A stretch of 14,122 bases of DNA from NCBI GenBank assembly GCA_905215775.1, contig CAJMRM010000061.1:1-14122 (forward strand), in the 5' to 3' direction. Below are positions 1 to 6,924 of this stretch, piece by piece. Under the pieces are notes generated by a model. It did no database searches. It saw nothing but the letters and a program-made list of their open reading frames with translations, and was not told the DNA's origin. Source of the DNA: an uncultured bacterium. Lineage in GTDB: Bacteria; Bacillota; Clostridia; Lachnospirales; Lachnospiraceae. Positions within the stretch are counted from its first letter, which is position 1, and every line of letters begins with the position of its first letter. The position numbers and the translations under genes were made by a program.

Positions 1-699
1 GAACCGCCGGTCTCTTTTATTATACTGGCGGATGGCCTCCAGCAATTCTTCTTTGTTGAAATCCGGCCAGAGACAGTCGGTCACATAAAGCTCCGAATAA
101 GCCAGCTGCCAGAGCAGGTAATTGGAAAGGCGCAGCTCTCCGCTGGTGCGGATCAGAAGATCCGGATCCGGGATACCGGCAGTATCCAGATAGGAAGCAA
201 ACCGGGCCTCCGTCATCTCCGCCTCTGTGATCCTTCCGGCCTTCACATCCTCCATCACCCTTTTTACCGCCCGGGTGATCTCATCCCGGCTCCCGTAGTT
301 GACGGCGATCACAAAGGTAAGGCCCGTATTGTCCTTTGTTTCCTGCTCCAGGCGGTCGATCCCCTCCACGATGTCCGGGGCAAACCGGCTCCGCTCTCCG
401 ATCATCCTCACCCGCACATTGTTGGCCTTGGCGATCTTTAAAAGCCGTTTTGCATAATACCGGAACAGCTGCATCAGGGCTCCCACCTCTTCCTCCGGCC
501 GCTTCCAGTTTTCTGTGGAAAAGCCGTAGACCGTCAGATACCGGATCCCCAGCCTGGCTGCATCCTCCACGATCTGCTCCACGGTCTCGCAGCCCTTTTT
601 ATGGCCCAGCTGCCGCGGAAGTCCCCGCTTCTTTGCCCAACGGCCGTTTCCATCCAGGATCAGCGCCACATGGGCAGGAATATTGAGATGTTCTTCCAT
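1..699 (-). CDS. uppS: Undecaprenyl diphosphate synthase (isoprenyl transferase), 3' end cut by window edge
   Basis: Cis-prenyltransferase that extends farnesyl diphosphate with isopentenyl diphosphate to make the C55 lipid carrier for peptidoglycan and wall polymers; soluble or membrane-associated. The frame is open from ATG at 699 to the window edge (233 codons), near the family's usual 240-250, so only a few C-terminal residues are missing. Family signatures are clear: HVALILDGNGRWAKKRG with the catalytic Asp at about residue 16, GFSTENWKRP, and near the C-terminus LIRTSGELRLSNYLLWQ followed by AYSELYVTDCLWPDF. The start has a GGGAGG Shine-Dalgarno sequence five bases upstream. It is the last visible gene of pyrH-frr-uppS; in Firmicutes cdsA and dxr commonly follow, which cannot be seen here. 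Confidence 0.97.
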   Translation of the reverse strand, partial: MEEHLNIPAHVALILDGNGRWAKKRGLPRQLGHKKGCETVEQIVEDAARLGIRYLTVYGFSTENWKRPEEEVGALMQLFRYYAKRLLKIAKANNVRVRMIGERSRFAPDIVEGIDRLEQETKDNTGLTFVIAVNYGSRDEITRAVKRVMEDVKAGRITEAEMTEARFASYLDTAGIPDPDLLIRTSGELRLSNYLLWQLAYSELYVTDCLWPDFNKEELLEAIRQYNKRDRRF

Positions 700-732
700 T
701 TTTTCCTCCCGTCCGGCATCCCTGGCCGGATC

Positions 733-767
733 TCAAAAGACAGGGGCCAGGTTTCCCTGCCCCCCTG
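733..767 (-). terminator. Hairpin between frr and uppS, possible weak terminator or attenuator
   Basis: On the minus strand CAGGGG and CAGG pair with CCTG and CCCCTG across a GAAA loop, with a small internal loop, followed by a short TCTTTT run. It sits in the 78-bp gap between frr and uppS. The broken stem and short U-run suggest partial termination that would lower uppS relative to frr, not a full stop. Confidence 0.45.
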
Positions 768-777
768 TGATCGTATC

Positions 778-1332
778 TTATACTGTAAGGATCTCTTTCG
801 TCTTATTCTCCACGGCCTTGTCGATCTTTTCGATGGCCTTGTCGGTGATCTTCTGGATCTTTTCCTCTGCATCCTTTAAATCATCCTCAGAGATCTCGTC
901 GTTCTTTTCCATCTTCTTAAAGGTATCGTTGGCATCGCGGCGGATGTTGCGGACTGCCACCTTGGCGTTTTCTCCCTTTTTCTTTACGTCCTTTGCCAGC
1001 TCCTTACGTCTGTCCTCCGTAAGCTCCGGGAAGATCAGCCGGATGGAGGAGCCGTCGTTGTTGGGATTGATCCCCAGGTCAGAGGTCTGGATGGCTTTCT
1101 CAATGGCCTTCAGCAGGCTCTTTTCCCAGGGCTGGATCAGGATCATCCTGGCCTCGGGTACAGAGATATTGCCCACCTGCTGGATCGGGGTCGGAGTCCC
1201 GTAGTAATCTACTTTAATCTTATCCAGAACGTGCGGATTGGCGCGTCCGGCACGAATGGAGGCGTAATCGTTCATCAGGCTGTCAATGGTCTTGTCCATC
1301 TTCTCTTCGTAAATCTTTAACTGTTCTTTCAT
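778..1332 (-). CDS. frr: Ribosome recycling factor
   Basis: With EF-G, RRF splits the post-termination ribosome into subunits in the cytoplasm. The product is 184 residues, the normal size (about 185). Recognisable parts are the N-terminal helix ending in DYASIRAGRANPHVLDKI, the domain II segment YYGTPTPIQQVGNISVPEAR, and the Lys/Glu-rich long helices of the three-helix bundle (ELTEDRRKELAKDVKKKGENAKVAVRN, written here as one stretch of the middle helix only in outline: ELTEDRRKEL then AKVAVRNIRRDAND). An AGGAGG ribosome binding site lies just before the ATG. The gap to pyrH upstream is 12 bp, so the two are co-transcribed. Confidence 0.98.
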   Translation of the reverse strand: MKEQLKIYEEKMDKTIDSLMNDYASIRAGRANPHVLDKIKVDYYGTPTPIQQVGNISVPEARMILIQPWEKSLLKAIEKAIQTSDLGINPNNDGSSIRLIFPELTEDRRKELAKDVKKKGENAKVAVRNIRRDANDTFKKMEKNDEISEDDLKDAEEKIQKITDKAIEKIDKAVENKTKEILTV

Positions 1333-1344
1333 AGTAACCTCCTG

Positions 1345-2049
1345 TTATGAAACGGTAACGATGGTACCGTTAATATTTCCCTGCATGGCGTTGGCGATGC
1401 CGTTTTCCTCGTTTAAGGAGAATACGGCCATGGGCATTTTGTGCTCCATGCACATGATGGATGCCGTCAGATCCACCACAGCCAGCTGCTTGTCGATCAC
1501 TTCCTGGATGGAGACCGTATCGTACTTTTTCGCAGCCGGATTGATCCTGGGGTCGCTGTCGTAAACGCCGTCAATGGCCTTGGCCAGAAGAATGCAGTCC
1601 GCATCCATCTCAATGGCCCGCAGCGTGATGGTCGTATCGGTGGAGAAATAGGGGTGTCCGATCCCTCCTGCAAAAAATACTACCATGCCCCGTTCAAAAT
1701 ATTTATTGGCCCGGTCCTTGGAAAACAGCTTCGTCATGGAGCCGCACTCAAAGGGCGTTAAGATCTGGGTCTTCATTCCGGTGTTCCGGAAGATCTCCGA
1801 TACATAAATACAGTTCATGACCGTGGCAAGCATTCCGATCTGGTCCGCCTTGGTACGGTCGATGGCATCGCTGGTGCGGCCTCTCCAGAAGTTCCCACCG
1901 CCGATGACGATTCCCACCTGGACGCCGGCATCCACCGAAAGCTTTACCTGTCGTGCTACTTCTTTTACCGTATCCTCGTCAAAACCAGTTTTTTTCGGAC
2001 CAGCCAGCGCTTCGCCGCTGAGTTTTAAAAAAACGCGTTTCATTTTCAT
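1345..2049 (-). CDS. pyrH: UMP kinase (uridylate kinase)
   Basis: Phosphorylates UMP to UDP with ATP in pyrimidine nucleotide synthesis; the bacterial enzyme is a hexamer of the amino-acid-kinase fold, typically activated by GTP and inhibited by UTP. The 234-residue product has the usual length. Visible motifs are the N-terminal FLKLSGEAL, the glycine-rich GGGNFWRGR, FAGGIGHPYFSTDT, and AIDGVYDSDPR, the DGVY(D/S)xDP signature of the family. ATG at 2049 is preferred because AGGAG lies about 10 bases upstream; an in-frame ATG two codons later (2043) is possible. It is the first gene of the pyrH-frr-uppS operon. The genes rpsB and tsf, often found upstream of pyrH, are absent here. Confidence 0.97.
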   Translation of the reverse strand: MKMKRVFLKLSGEALAGPKKTGFDEDTVKEVARQVKLSVDAGVQVGIVIGGGNFWRGRTSDAIDRTKADQIGMLATVMNCIYVSEIFRNTGMKTQILTPFECGSMTKLFSKDRANKYFERGMVVFFAGGIGHPYFSTDTTITLRAIEMDADCILLAKAIDGVYDSDPRINPAAKKYDTVSIQEVIDKQLAVVDLTASIMCMEHKMPMAVFSLNEENGIANAMQGNINGTIVTVS

Positions 2050-2127
2050 TCTCTGCGCTCTCCTATGTATTTTGTTGGAGCCATTCTGCCATGCGGGGGC
2101 CGAACGGTTCTATTTTGTTTGTAGGAA

Positions 2128-2156
2128 ATTATATCATACTTTCTGTGAATTGCCAA
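2128..2156 (-). promoter_or_regulatory. Sigma-A type promoter for pyrH-frr-uppS
   Basis: Minus-strand TTGGCA (2151-2156), a 17-base spacer and a perfect TATAAT (2128-2133). Transcription would start near 2121, giving a leader of about 70 nt before pyrH. Position after the rubrerythrin terminator makes this the operon's main promoter. Confidence 0.85.
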
Positions 2157-2198
2157 CATGGATTTCAAAGGTTCTCCAGACCGTTCTTCCAGCTGCGG

Positions 2199-2229
2199 AA
2201 AAAATCCCCCGGGCCGCGCTCCGGGGGAT
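2199..2229 (-). terminator. Intrinsic terminator of the rubrerythrin gene
   Basis: Minus-strand stem ATCCCCCGG / CCGGGGGAT (9 bp, GC-rich, 8-nt loop) followed by a run of six T. It lies 5 bp beyond the rubrerythrin stop and isolates that gene from the pyrH operon. Confidence 0.92.
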
Positions 2230-2234
2230 CTGTT

Positions 2235-2768
2235 TTAGTAATTTTCCGCCTTTACTTCAAAGTAGCTCTGGGGATGGGCGCAGACCGGACAGATCTCCGG
2301 AGCCTTTTTCCCGATCACGATGTGGCCGCAGTTCCTGCATACCCACATCACCTCTTCGCTCTTTTCAAAGACCTTCTTCATCTCCACATTCTCCAGAAGC
2401 TTTAAATAACGCTCCTCGTGGGTCTTTTCGATCTCCGCCACCATACGGAACTTATGGGCCAGGACCTTAAAGCCTTCGTCCTCTGCCTCCTGGGCAAAGG
2501 TCTTATACATTTCGGTCCACTCATAATTTTCTCCGGCTGCGGCGGCTTTTAAGTTCTCTGCTGTATCTCCCAGGAGGGATAATTCCTTAAACCACATTTT
2601 GGCGTGCTCTTTTTCATTATCCGCCGTTTCCTGGAAGATCGCAGCGATCTGCTCATAGCCTTCTTTTTTTGCAACGCTGGCAAAATACGTATACTTGTTT
2701 CTGGCCTGGGATTCACCGGCAAAAGCGGCGATCAGATTCTGCTCTGTCTTACTTCCTTTTAATTCCAT
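2235..2768 (-). CDS. Rubrerythrin
   Basis: Cytoplasmic non-haem iron protein that acts as an NADH-linked peroxidase in anaerobes, taking electrons through its rubredoxin domain to reduce H2O2. The 177-residue product has the classic two-domain layout: a ferritin-like four-helix diiron domain (residues about 1-135) with helix motifs AFAGESQARNKY, DNEKEHAKMW and IEKTHEERY supplying Glu and His ligands, then a C-terminal rubredoxin-like domain (about 140-177) with CRNCGH and CPVCAH as the four-Cys iron site. The start at 2768 is chosen over the ATG at 2783, because the GGAGG ribosome binding site overlaps the upstream ATG and sits 8 bases before the inner one. It is a single-gene unit with its own promoter and terminator. 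Confidence 0.95.
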   Translation of the reverse strand: MELKGSKTEQNLIAAFAGESQARNKYTYFASVAKKEGYEQIAAIFQETADNEKEHAKMWFKELSLLGDTAENLKAAAAGENYEWTEMYKTFAQEAEDEGFKVLAHKFRMVAEIEKTHEERYLKLLENVEMKKVFEKSEEVMWVCRNCGHIVIGKKAPEICPVCAHPQSYFEVKAENY

Positions 2769-2807
2769 CGCAATTTCCTCCATAAAATTAATTTTACTGA
2801 TATCTTT

Positions 2808-2836
2808 ATTTTATGGCTCATTATGCCAAAAGTCAA
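2808..2836 (-). promoter_or_regulatory. Sigma-A type promoter for rubrerythrin
   Basis: Minus-strand TTGACT (2831-2836), 17-base spacer, TAAAAT (2808-2813), between the threonine aldolase stop and the rubrerythrin start. I see no clear operator for a peroxide regulator; the region is simply AT-rich. Confidence 0.75.
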
Positions 2837-2869
2837 TGAAGCTTATTCAAAATTCACGCATTTTTCACA

Positions 2870-3898
2870 TCACAGCAGCGCCAGGAGCTTCCGGATATCC
2901 TCTTCCTTTGTGGCCCAGCTGGTGGCAAACCGCACCACCGTATGGTCCGCATCCTTTTTCTCCCAGATGCTGAAGGTCACTTCCTTCCTCAGCTCCTCCA
3001 GCTTTTTGTTCTCCAGGATCACAAACTGCTGGTTCGTGGGAGAGTCGATATGGAAGCCATAGCCCTTTTCCCTCAGCCCCTGCTTTAAAACCTCAGCCAT
3101 CTGGATGGCATGGCGGCTTACCTCCATATAGAGGTCGTCGGTAAACAGCGTATCAAACTGGATCCCCAGGAGACGTCTCTTGGCTAAAAGCGCCCCGTGC
3201 TGCTTGATGATGGTGAAGAAATGCTTCGGAACCCGCTCCTTTTTCGGGAACACAACGGCCTCTCCGCAGAGGGCTCCCACCTTTGTTCCTCCGATATAGA
3301 AGGCGTCGCAATACTCGGCGATCACCGGAAGCGTCACATCCGTCCCATGGGCTGCAAGACCGTAGCCCAGCCTTGCCCCGTCCATATACAGGGGGATCCC
3401 GTACGCTCCGCATACCTGGTGAAGGGCCTTTAATTCCTCTTTTGTATACAATGTACCGTATTCTGTGGGATGGGAGATATAGACCATGCCCGGAAATACC
3501 ATATGCTCATACGTTTCGTCGCCCCAGAATGTCTTCAGGAGAGCTTCCAGCTCCCCGGCGTCGAGCTTTCCTTCATGGTGCGGAAGGGTGATGACCTTAT
3601 GGCCGGAGGCTTCGATGGCTCCCGACTCATGGCAGTTCACATGTCCTGTTTCCGCAGAAACCACGCCTTCATAAGAGGATAAAAGCCCGTCGATGACTGT
3701 GGCGTTGGTCTGGGTCCCGCCCACCAGGAAGAATACCTCGCCTTCCGGGCACTGGCATGCGTCCAGGATCTTTTCTCTGGCACTGGCGCAGTAAGGATCG
3801 GCCCCATAGCCCGGCAGCTTCTCCATATTCGTTTCGATCAGGCGGTTTAAAATTTTCTCATGGGCTCCTTCCAGGTAATCACATTCAAATGCCAGCAT
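2870..3898 (-). CDS. Low-specificity L-threonine aldolase-type PLP enzyme
   Basis: Fold-type I PLP enzyme of the beta-eliminating lyase/threonine aldolase family, expected to cleave L-threonine or allo-threonine to glycine and acetaldehyde. The 342-residue product matches the usual 330-350. Signatures in order: FFLVGGTQTNATVID near residue 58 (phosphate-binding region), the aromatic/His stretch AETGHVNCHESGAIE, LYMDGARLGYGLAAHG with the Asp that holds the PLP ring nitrogen, and YIGGTKVGALCGEAVVF with the Schiff-base lysine. ATG at 3898 is chosen because AGGAGG lies 8 bases upstream; the longer open frame to 4111 would overlap the low-complexity tail of the upstream gene. The first 14 bases overlap the 3' end of the upstream charged-protein gene, so translation is probably coupled. 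Substrate is inferred from family only. Confidence 0.9.
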   Translation of the reverse strand: MLAFECDYLEGAHEKILNRLIETNMEKLPGYGADPYCASAREKILDACQCPEGEVFFLVGGTQTNATVIDGLLSSYEGVVSAETGHVNCHESGAIEASGHKVITLPHHEGKLDAGELEALLKTFWGDETYEHMVFPGMVYISHPTEYGTLYTKEELKALHQVCGAYGIPLYMDGARLGYGLAAHGTDVTLPVIAEYCDAFYIGGTKVGALCGEAVVFPKKERVPKHFFTIIKQHGALLAKRRLLGIQFDTLFTDDLYMEVSRHAIQMAEVLKQGLREKGYGFHIDSPTNQQFVILENKKLEELRKEVTFSIWEKKDADHTVVRFATSWATKEEDIRKLLALL

Positions 3899-4538
3899 CG
3901 CTGTTTCCTCCTCTGTTTGTTTTTTCGTGCCGTTCCGATCGTTCGGTCTTATCGCGCCTTTCCGGTTTTTCCGGACGCTCGGGCCTTTCGGCTTTTTCTG
4001 TATGCTCGGACCTTTCCGCTTTCTCAGCCTGCCCCTGCCGGTCTCCCCGCAGCTGCCGCTCCCCTCTGGGAGCGCGTTCCGGCTTTCCGGGCCGCTCCGG
4101 CCGCTCTCCACGCTCCGGTCTTTCCGTTTTTTCTCCCCGGCTCCGTTCGCTTCTCGGTTCCGGTCTGGCCTCCCGTTTTTCTTTCTTTTCCTTCTTCTCT
4201 TCCCTGAAGCTTTTAAGGACCAGGCTGGACGGATAACGGTAGGCGTAGGTGCACCCCTTCATCAGCGCCTCCTCCTCCGGCGAGCGGCATACGCTGAGGA
4301 TCATTTCCTCCTCCTCCTGGAGAAGGTACGCCTCTCCGTTCCCGTCCCGCTCGCGGATCTCCTTATAGATCCGGTACTTTCTGTAATATTCCGGGCACGG
4401 CGCCTGTCTCACCTTCACCGGCTCCGGCACGATATTGAGTTTATATGCATCCGACATCCTGGCCAGGATATTATGTACCTTTTCGCAGTTTTCCCTGGAT
4501 ACCATATCCGGAGACGGAATACAGACCATGTAATTCAT
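3885..4538 (-). CDS. Unrecognised protein with an Arg/Glu/Lys/Pro-rich repetitive tail
   Basis: I do not recognise this 217-residue protein. Residues 1-105 look like a compact domain (start MNYMVCIPSPDMVSRENC, then a YYRKYRIYKEIRERDGNGE region and an acidic QEEEEMILSVC patch). Residues about 110-217 are low-complexity and highly charged, with many short repeats of the form ERPER, EKAER, EKTER and PERPGKPER, expected to be disordered. There is no signal peptide or membrane segment. ATG at 4538 is preferred over 4688: AAGGA lies 6 bases upstream and a near-perfect promoter (4585-4613) lies between the two, so the upstream ATG would sit before the transcription start. The 3' end overlaps the threonine aldolase gene by 14 bp. 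A nucleic-acid-binding tail is possible, but this is inference from composition. Confidence 0.8.
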   Translation of the reverse strand: MNYMVCIPSPDMVSRENCEKVHNILARMSDAYKLNIVPEPVKVRQAPCPEYYRKYRIYKEIRERDGNGEAYLLQEEEEMILSVCRSPEEEALMKGCTYAYRYPSSLVLKSFREEKKEKKEKREARPEPRSERSRGEKTERPERGERPERPGKPERAPRGERQLRGDRQGQAEKAERSEHTEKAERPERPEKPERRDKTERSERHEKTNRGGNSDAGI

Positions 4539-4584
4539 TCTCTGTCCTTCTTTCTCTTTCACGTATTTCATTTCCCAGATATGA

Positions 4585-4613
4585 ATTATATCATGGCATC
4601 CGGCCCTTTTCAA
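4585..4613 (-). promoter_or_regulatory. Sigma-A type promoter for the charged-tail protein and threonine aldolase
   Basis: Minus-strand TTGAAA (4608-4613), 17-base spacer, perfect TATAAT (4585-4590). The start would fall near 4578, about 40 nt before the chosen ATG at 4538. Confidence 0.85.
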
Positions 4614-4686
4614 TAGCCGCGGAGCAGGTTGATCATGCTTTCCACCCCCACAGGCAATGGGTAGGAATTTAAGGTTTCTTCCGTAC

Positions 4687-4719
4687 AAAAAGACAGCGAA
4701 AGCATCACGCTCTCACTGC
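4687..4719 (-). terminator. Intrinsic terminator overlapping the rsmH stop
   Basis: Minus-strand GCAGTGAGAG pairs with CTTTCGCTGT (10 pairs including three G-U) around a 7-nt loop, followed by CTTTTTG. The 5' arm is made of the last codons of the rsmH-like gene, so the stop codon lies in the loop region. Confidence 0.7.
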
Positions 4720-5772
4720 CCACCGCATTTTTGTGGATCTGGCTCTGGGATTTCTCTGACATTCCTCCGCTGAGGGGCGGATCACCTCTTCGGAGATTTC
4801 GCTGTACAGTCCGGCTTTCTTTCCCTCTTTAAAATAATGCTTCACAAGCCGGTCCTCGCCGGAATGGAAGGTAAGGATCGCCGCCCGGCCTCCGGGAGCC
4901 AGACTTTCCGGAAGACTCCCCAGAAACCGGTCCAGGACCTCGAACTCACTGTTGACATCGATCCTGAGCGCCTGGAAGCAGCGCTTGCAGGCCTTTACCA
5001 CAGCCTCCTTCCTTTCCCGTTCAGGAAGAAAGCTTAAGGCCTCCTCAATGGTCTCCTTCATCTGGGTCGTGGTCTCTATAAACTCCTTTTTCCGGTTTCT
5101 TTTGAAAACCGCCGCCGCGATCTCCTCCGCATATGGTTCATCGGAATTTTCCCGAAACATGCCGGCCAGCTCCTCCCTGGTGACCTCCCGCAGACGCCCT
5201 GCCGCCGACACGCCCTTTTCCGGATCCAGCCGCAGATCCAGGGGCCCTTCGGCCTTATAGGTAAAGCCCCGCTCCGGGTTATCAATCTGCATGGAGGAAA
5301 CTCCCAGATCAGCCAGGACGAAATCGAACTTCCCAACCTCCTCTGAAAGAATACCAATGTCTGCAAAATTCATCTGCCGCACCGTAAGGAGCTCCTCCCC
5401 GAAGCCCTTTTCCCTCAGTCTGGCCGTGGTCTTTACGATCTCGATGGGATCCACGTCCAGACCGTAAAGATGTCCGGAGCCCTCCAGCCTTTCCAGCATC
5501 TTCTGGCTGTGGCCGCCATAGCCCAGAGTGGCGTCCAGCCCCCTCTGCCCTGGCTGGATCTGTAAAAATTCCAGGATCTCATTGACGCAGATGGACAAAT
5601 GCATCCCCGCCGGCGTGCTTCCCTTGGAGATCACCTTTTCAATGGTATCCGCGTACCTCTCCGGATCCCTCTCCTTATATTTCTCCTCAAATGTCCGGGG
5701 ATGCGTCCCCTTATAGCGGACCCGCCGTTTATGGGGCTTCTGCATATCCTGGTTCTGGTTCTGTTCTGCCAT
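4705..5772 (-). CDS. rsmH: RsmH-like 16S rRNA (cytosine-1402 N4)-methyltransferase, extended paralogue
   Basis: SAM-dependent methyltransferase of the MraW/RsmH family, which in model bacteria methylates N4 of C1402 in 16S rRNA at the P site. Motifs: DATLGYGGHSQKMLE (SAM motif I, about residues 79-93), GLDVDP, LADLGVSSMQIDNPERGFTY, GPLDLRLDP, FQALRIDVNSEFEVLD and LTFHSGEDRLVKHYF (canonical proteins have HSLEDR). At 355 residues it is about 40-50 longer than the usual 310, because of a basic N-terminal segment (KPHKRRVRYKGTHPRTFEEK). The segment before motif I, usually H-x-PVLL-x-E, is here GMHLSICVNEIL. It is not next to mraZ or ftsL as the standard rsmH is, so this may be a second copy; whether a canonical one exists elsewhere cannot be seen. 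The ribosome binding site before 5772 is unusually close (AAAGGGA directly before ATG). Confidence 0.9.
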   Translation of the reverse strand: MAEQNQNQDMQKPHKRRVRYKGTHPRTFEEKYKERDPERYADTIEKVISKGSTPAGMHLSICVNEILEFLQIQPGQRGLDATLGYGGHSQKMLERLEGSGHLYGLDVDPIEIVKTTARLREKGFGEELLTVRQMNFADIGILSEEVGKFDFVLADLGVSSMQIDNPERGFTYKAEGPLDLRLDPEKGVSAAGRLREVTREELAGMFRENSDEPYAEEIAAAVFKRNRKKEFIETTTQMKETIEEALSFLPERERKEAVVKACKRCFQALRIDVNSEFEVLDRFLGSLPESLAPGGRAAILTFHSGEDRLVKHYFKEGKKAGLYSEISEEVIRPSAEECQRNPRARSTKMRWAVRA

Positions 5773-5803
5773 TCCCTTTCATCCTTTCCTCGTCTTCCGT
5801 TCC

Positions 5804-5832
5804 ATTGTATCACGGGCGGCTCCCGATTTCCA
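5804..5832 (-). promoter_or_regulatory. Possible promoter for the rsmH-like gene
   Basis: Minus-strand TGGAAA (5827-5832), 17-base spacer, TACAAT (5804-5809), about 30 nt before the start codon. The -10 is good and the -35 matches TTGACA at only four of six positions. Confidence 0.5.
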
Positions 5833-5865
5833 GAGTTTTCGGTTCCAGTCCCTTTAAGGAGGATC

Positions 5866-5925
5866 CGCATCGGACCGCAGGAGCCGGCACCGGGCCGCAA
5901 AAACCGGAACCAGACCGCAAAAACC
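5866..5925. repeat. Three imperfect 20-bp tandem repeats
   Basis: On the plus strand the unit GGCACCGGGCCGCAAAAACC (5886-5905) is followed by GGAACCAGACCGCAAAAACC (5906-5925), differing at four positions. A more divergent third copy precedes them (about 5867-5885, GCATCGGACCGCAGGAGCC). It sits in the gap between the DUF362 stop and the rsmH start. On the minus strand the units read GGTTTTTGCGG, so successive GC-rich plus T5 elements could help stop transcription leaving the DUF362 gene. Confidence 0.8.
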
Positions 5926-5985
5926 AGCTGGCATCCGGCAGCTTTCTGCCAGATACACAGCCGGTCTCGTTCTGCGCCTGTTTTA

Positions 5986-6855
5986 TTATTTTACTTCCAC
6001 CAGCTCGTACTCTCTGGAGCCAAAGCCCAGGGCAGCGGCAGCCTCGATGGTGTGAACGCCGTTGCGGCTTTCCACACGCTCCAGGAAATGCTTCTGTCCC
6101 GGATCGTCCGTTGCTGCATATACCAGATCGATGCAGGCCTGGTCGATGGCGATGGGATCCTCGGAAACAAGGATACCGATATCCTTCATACAGGGATCCT
6201 CCGCAACGGCACAGCAGTCGCAGTCCACAGACATATTCATCATCACGTTTACATACACCGCGTTTCCATGGAAGAAGTCCACCACGGATTTGGCTGCGTC
6301 CGCCATGGATTCCAGGAAGGAATCATGGTCAGAGGTCCAGATCTTTTCCGGATCTCCCGCGCCGTGGACGTATGCCTTACCATAAGAGGAAGCACAGCCG
6401 ATGGCCAGCTGCTTTAAGGCTCCGCCGTAGCCGCCCATGGGATGGCCCTTAAAGTGGGACAGCACCAGGATGGAATCATAGTTCTTCATATTCTTTCCAA
6501 CAAAGTTTTTCTGGATCACCTTTCCTTCCGGAATGGAGAGTTCCAGATCCGGGCCCTCTGCGTCCATCAGATCCACGCGGAAATATTTTTTCCATCCATG
6601 GGCCTCCAGAGTGCTCATATGCTTGGCTGTGGTGTTTCTCTGCCCTTCATAAGCAGTATTGCATTCTACCACATTCCCCCCTACCATATCGATGATGAGC
6701 TTCCAGAACGCGGGCTTTAAAAAGTTCTGGTTTCCCACCTCGCCGGAATGCAGCTTGATGGCCACCTTTCCCGGCAGCTCCTTTCCCAGAAGGCGGTACA
6801 GCTCCACTACCTTTTCCGGGGTGATCTCTCTTGTGAAAAATACTTTCGACTTCAT
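5986..6855 (-). CDS. DUF362 domain protein
   Basis: This is a 289-residue DUF362 family protein (COG2006), a family often fused or linked to ferredoxin domains and of unsettled function. Visible parts are the N-terminal KVAIKLHSGEVGNQNFLKP (beta strand plus conserved H/G residues), VVECNTAYEGQRNTT, the central LVLSHFKGHPMGGYGGALKQ (a family hallmark), a cysteine-rich segment VDCDCCAVAEDPCMKDIGIL (Cys at C-x-CC and a further Cys six residues on), and EDPIAIDQACIDL. There is no CX2CX2CX3C ferredoxin motif, so it is the stand-alone form. No signal peptide or membrane segment is evident. ATG at 6855 has AAGGAG 7 bases upstream. A Cys-bound metal or cluster role is inference only. Confidence 0.88.
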   Translation of the reverse strand: MKSKVFFTREITPEKVVELYRLLGKELPGKVAIKLHSGEVGNQNFLKPAFWKLIIDMVGGNVVECNTAYEGQRNTTAKHMSTLEAHGWKKYFRVDLMDAEGPDLELSIPEGKVIQKNFVGKNMKNYDSILVLSHFKGHPMGGYGGALKQLAIGCASSYGKAYVHGAGDPEKIWTSDHDSFLESMADAAKSVVDFFHGNAVYVNVMMNMSVDCDCCAVAEDPCMKDIGILVSEDPIAIDQACIDLVYAATDDPGQKHFLERVESRNGVHTIEAAAALGFGSREYELVEVK

Positions 6856-6895
6856 ATCGAATCTCCTTTCCTGAAGGGATATAATGGATAGCTTT

Positions 6896-6924
6896 ATTAT
6901 ATCGCTGTCAGGCGGTTCTGTCTA
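6896..6924 (-). promoter_or_regulatory. Sigma-A type promoter for the DUF362 gene
   Basis: Minus-strand TAGACA (6919-6924), 17-base spacer, perfect TATAAT (6896-6901). It overlaps the last codons of the acetyltransferase gene. No terminator is visible between that gene and this one, so read-through from the que operon is also possible. Confidence 0.75.

Noticed and set aside
683..1204. 173-codon plus-strand frame opposite frr
   Set aside because: Ser/Phe-rich antisense of a conserved gene, with no family resemblance.
3899..4111. N-terminal extension of the threonine aldolase
   Set aside because: It overlaps the low-complexity tail of the upstream gene in another frame and has no family match; the ATG at 3898 has AGGAGG.
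4539..4688. N-terminal extension of the charged-tail protein
   Set aside because: A near-consensus promoter lies inside it, downstream of the extra ATG, and AAGGA precedes the ATG at 4538.
5866..5925. CRISPR array
   Set aside because: The 20-bp units are directly adjacent without spacers.
5599..6452. Long plus-strand open frames opposite rsmH and the DUF362 gene
   Set aside because: They are antisense shadows: the minus-strand frames carry clear family motifs, while these are Pro/Arg/Ser-rich with no ribosome binding site.
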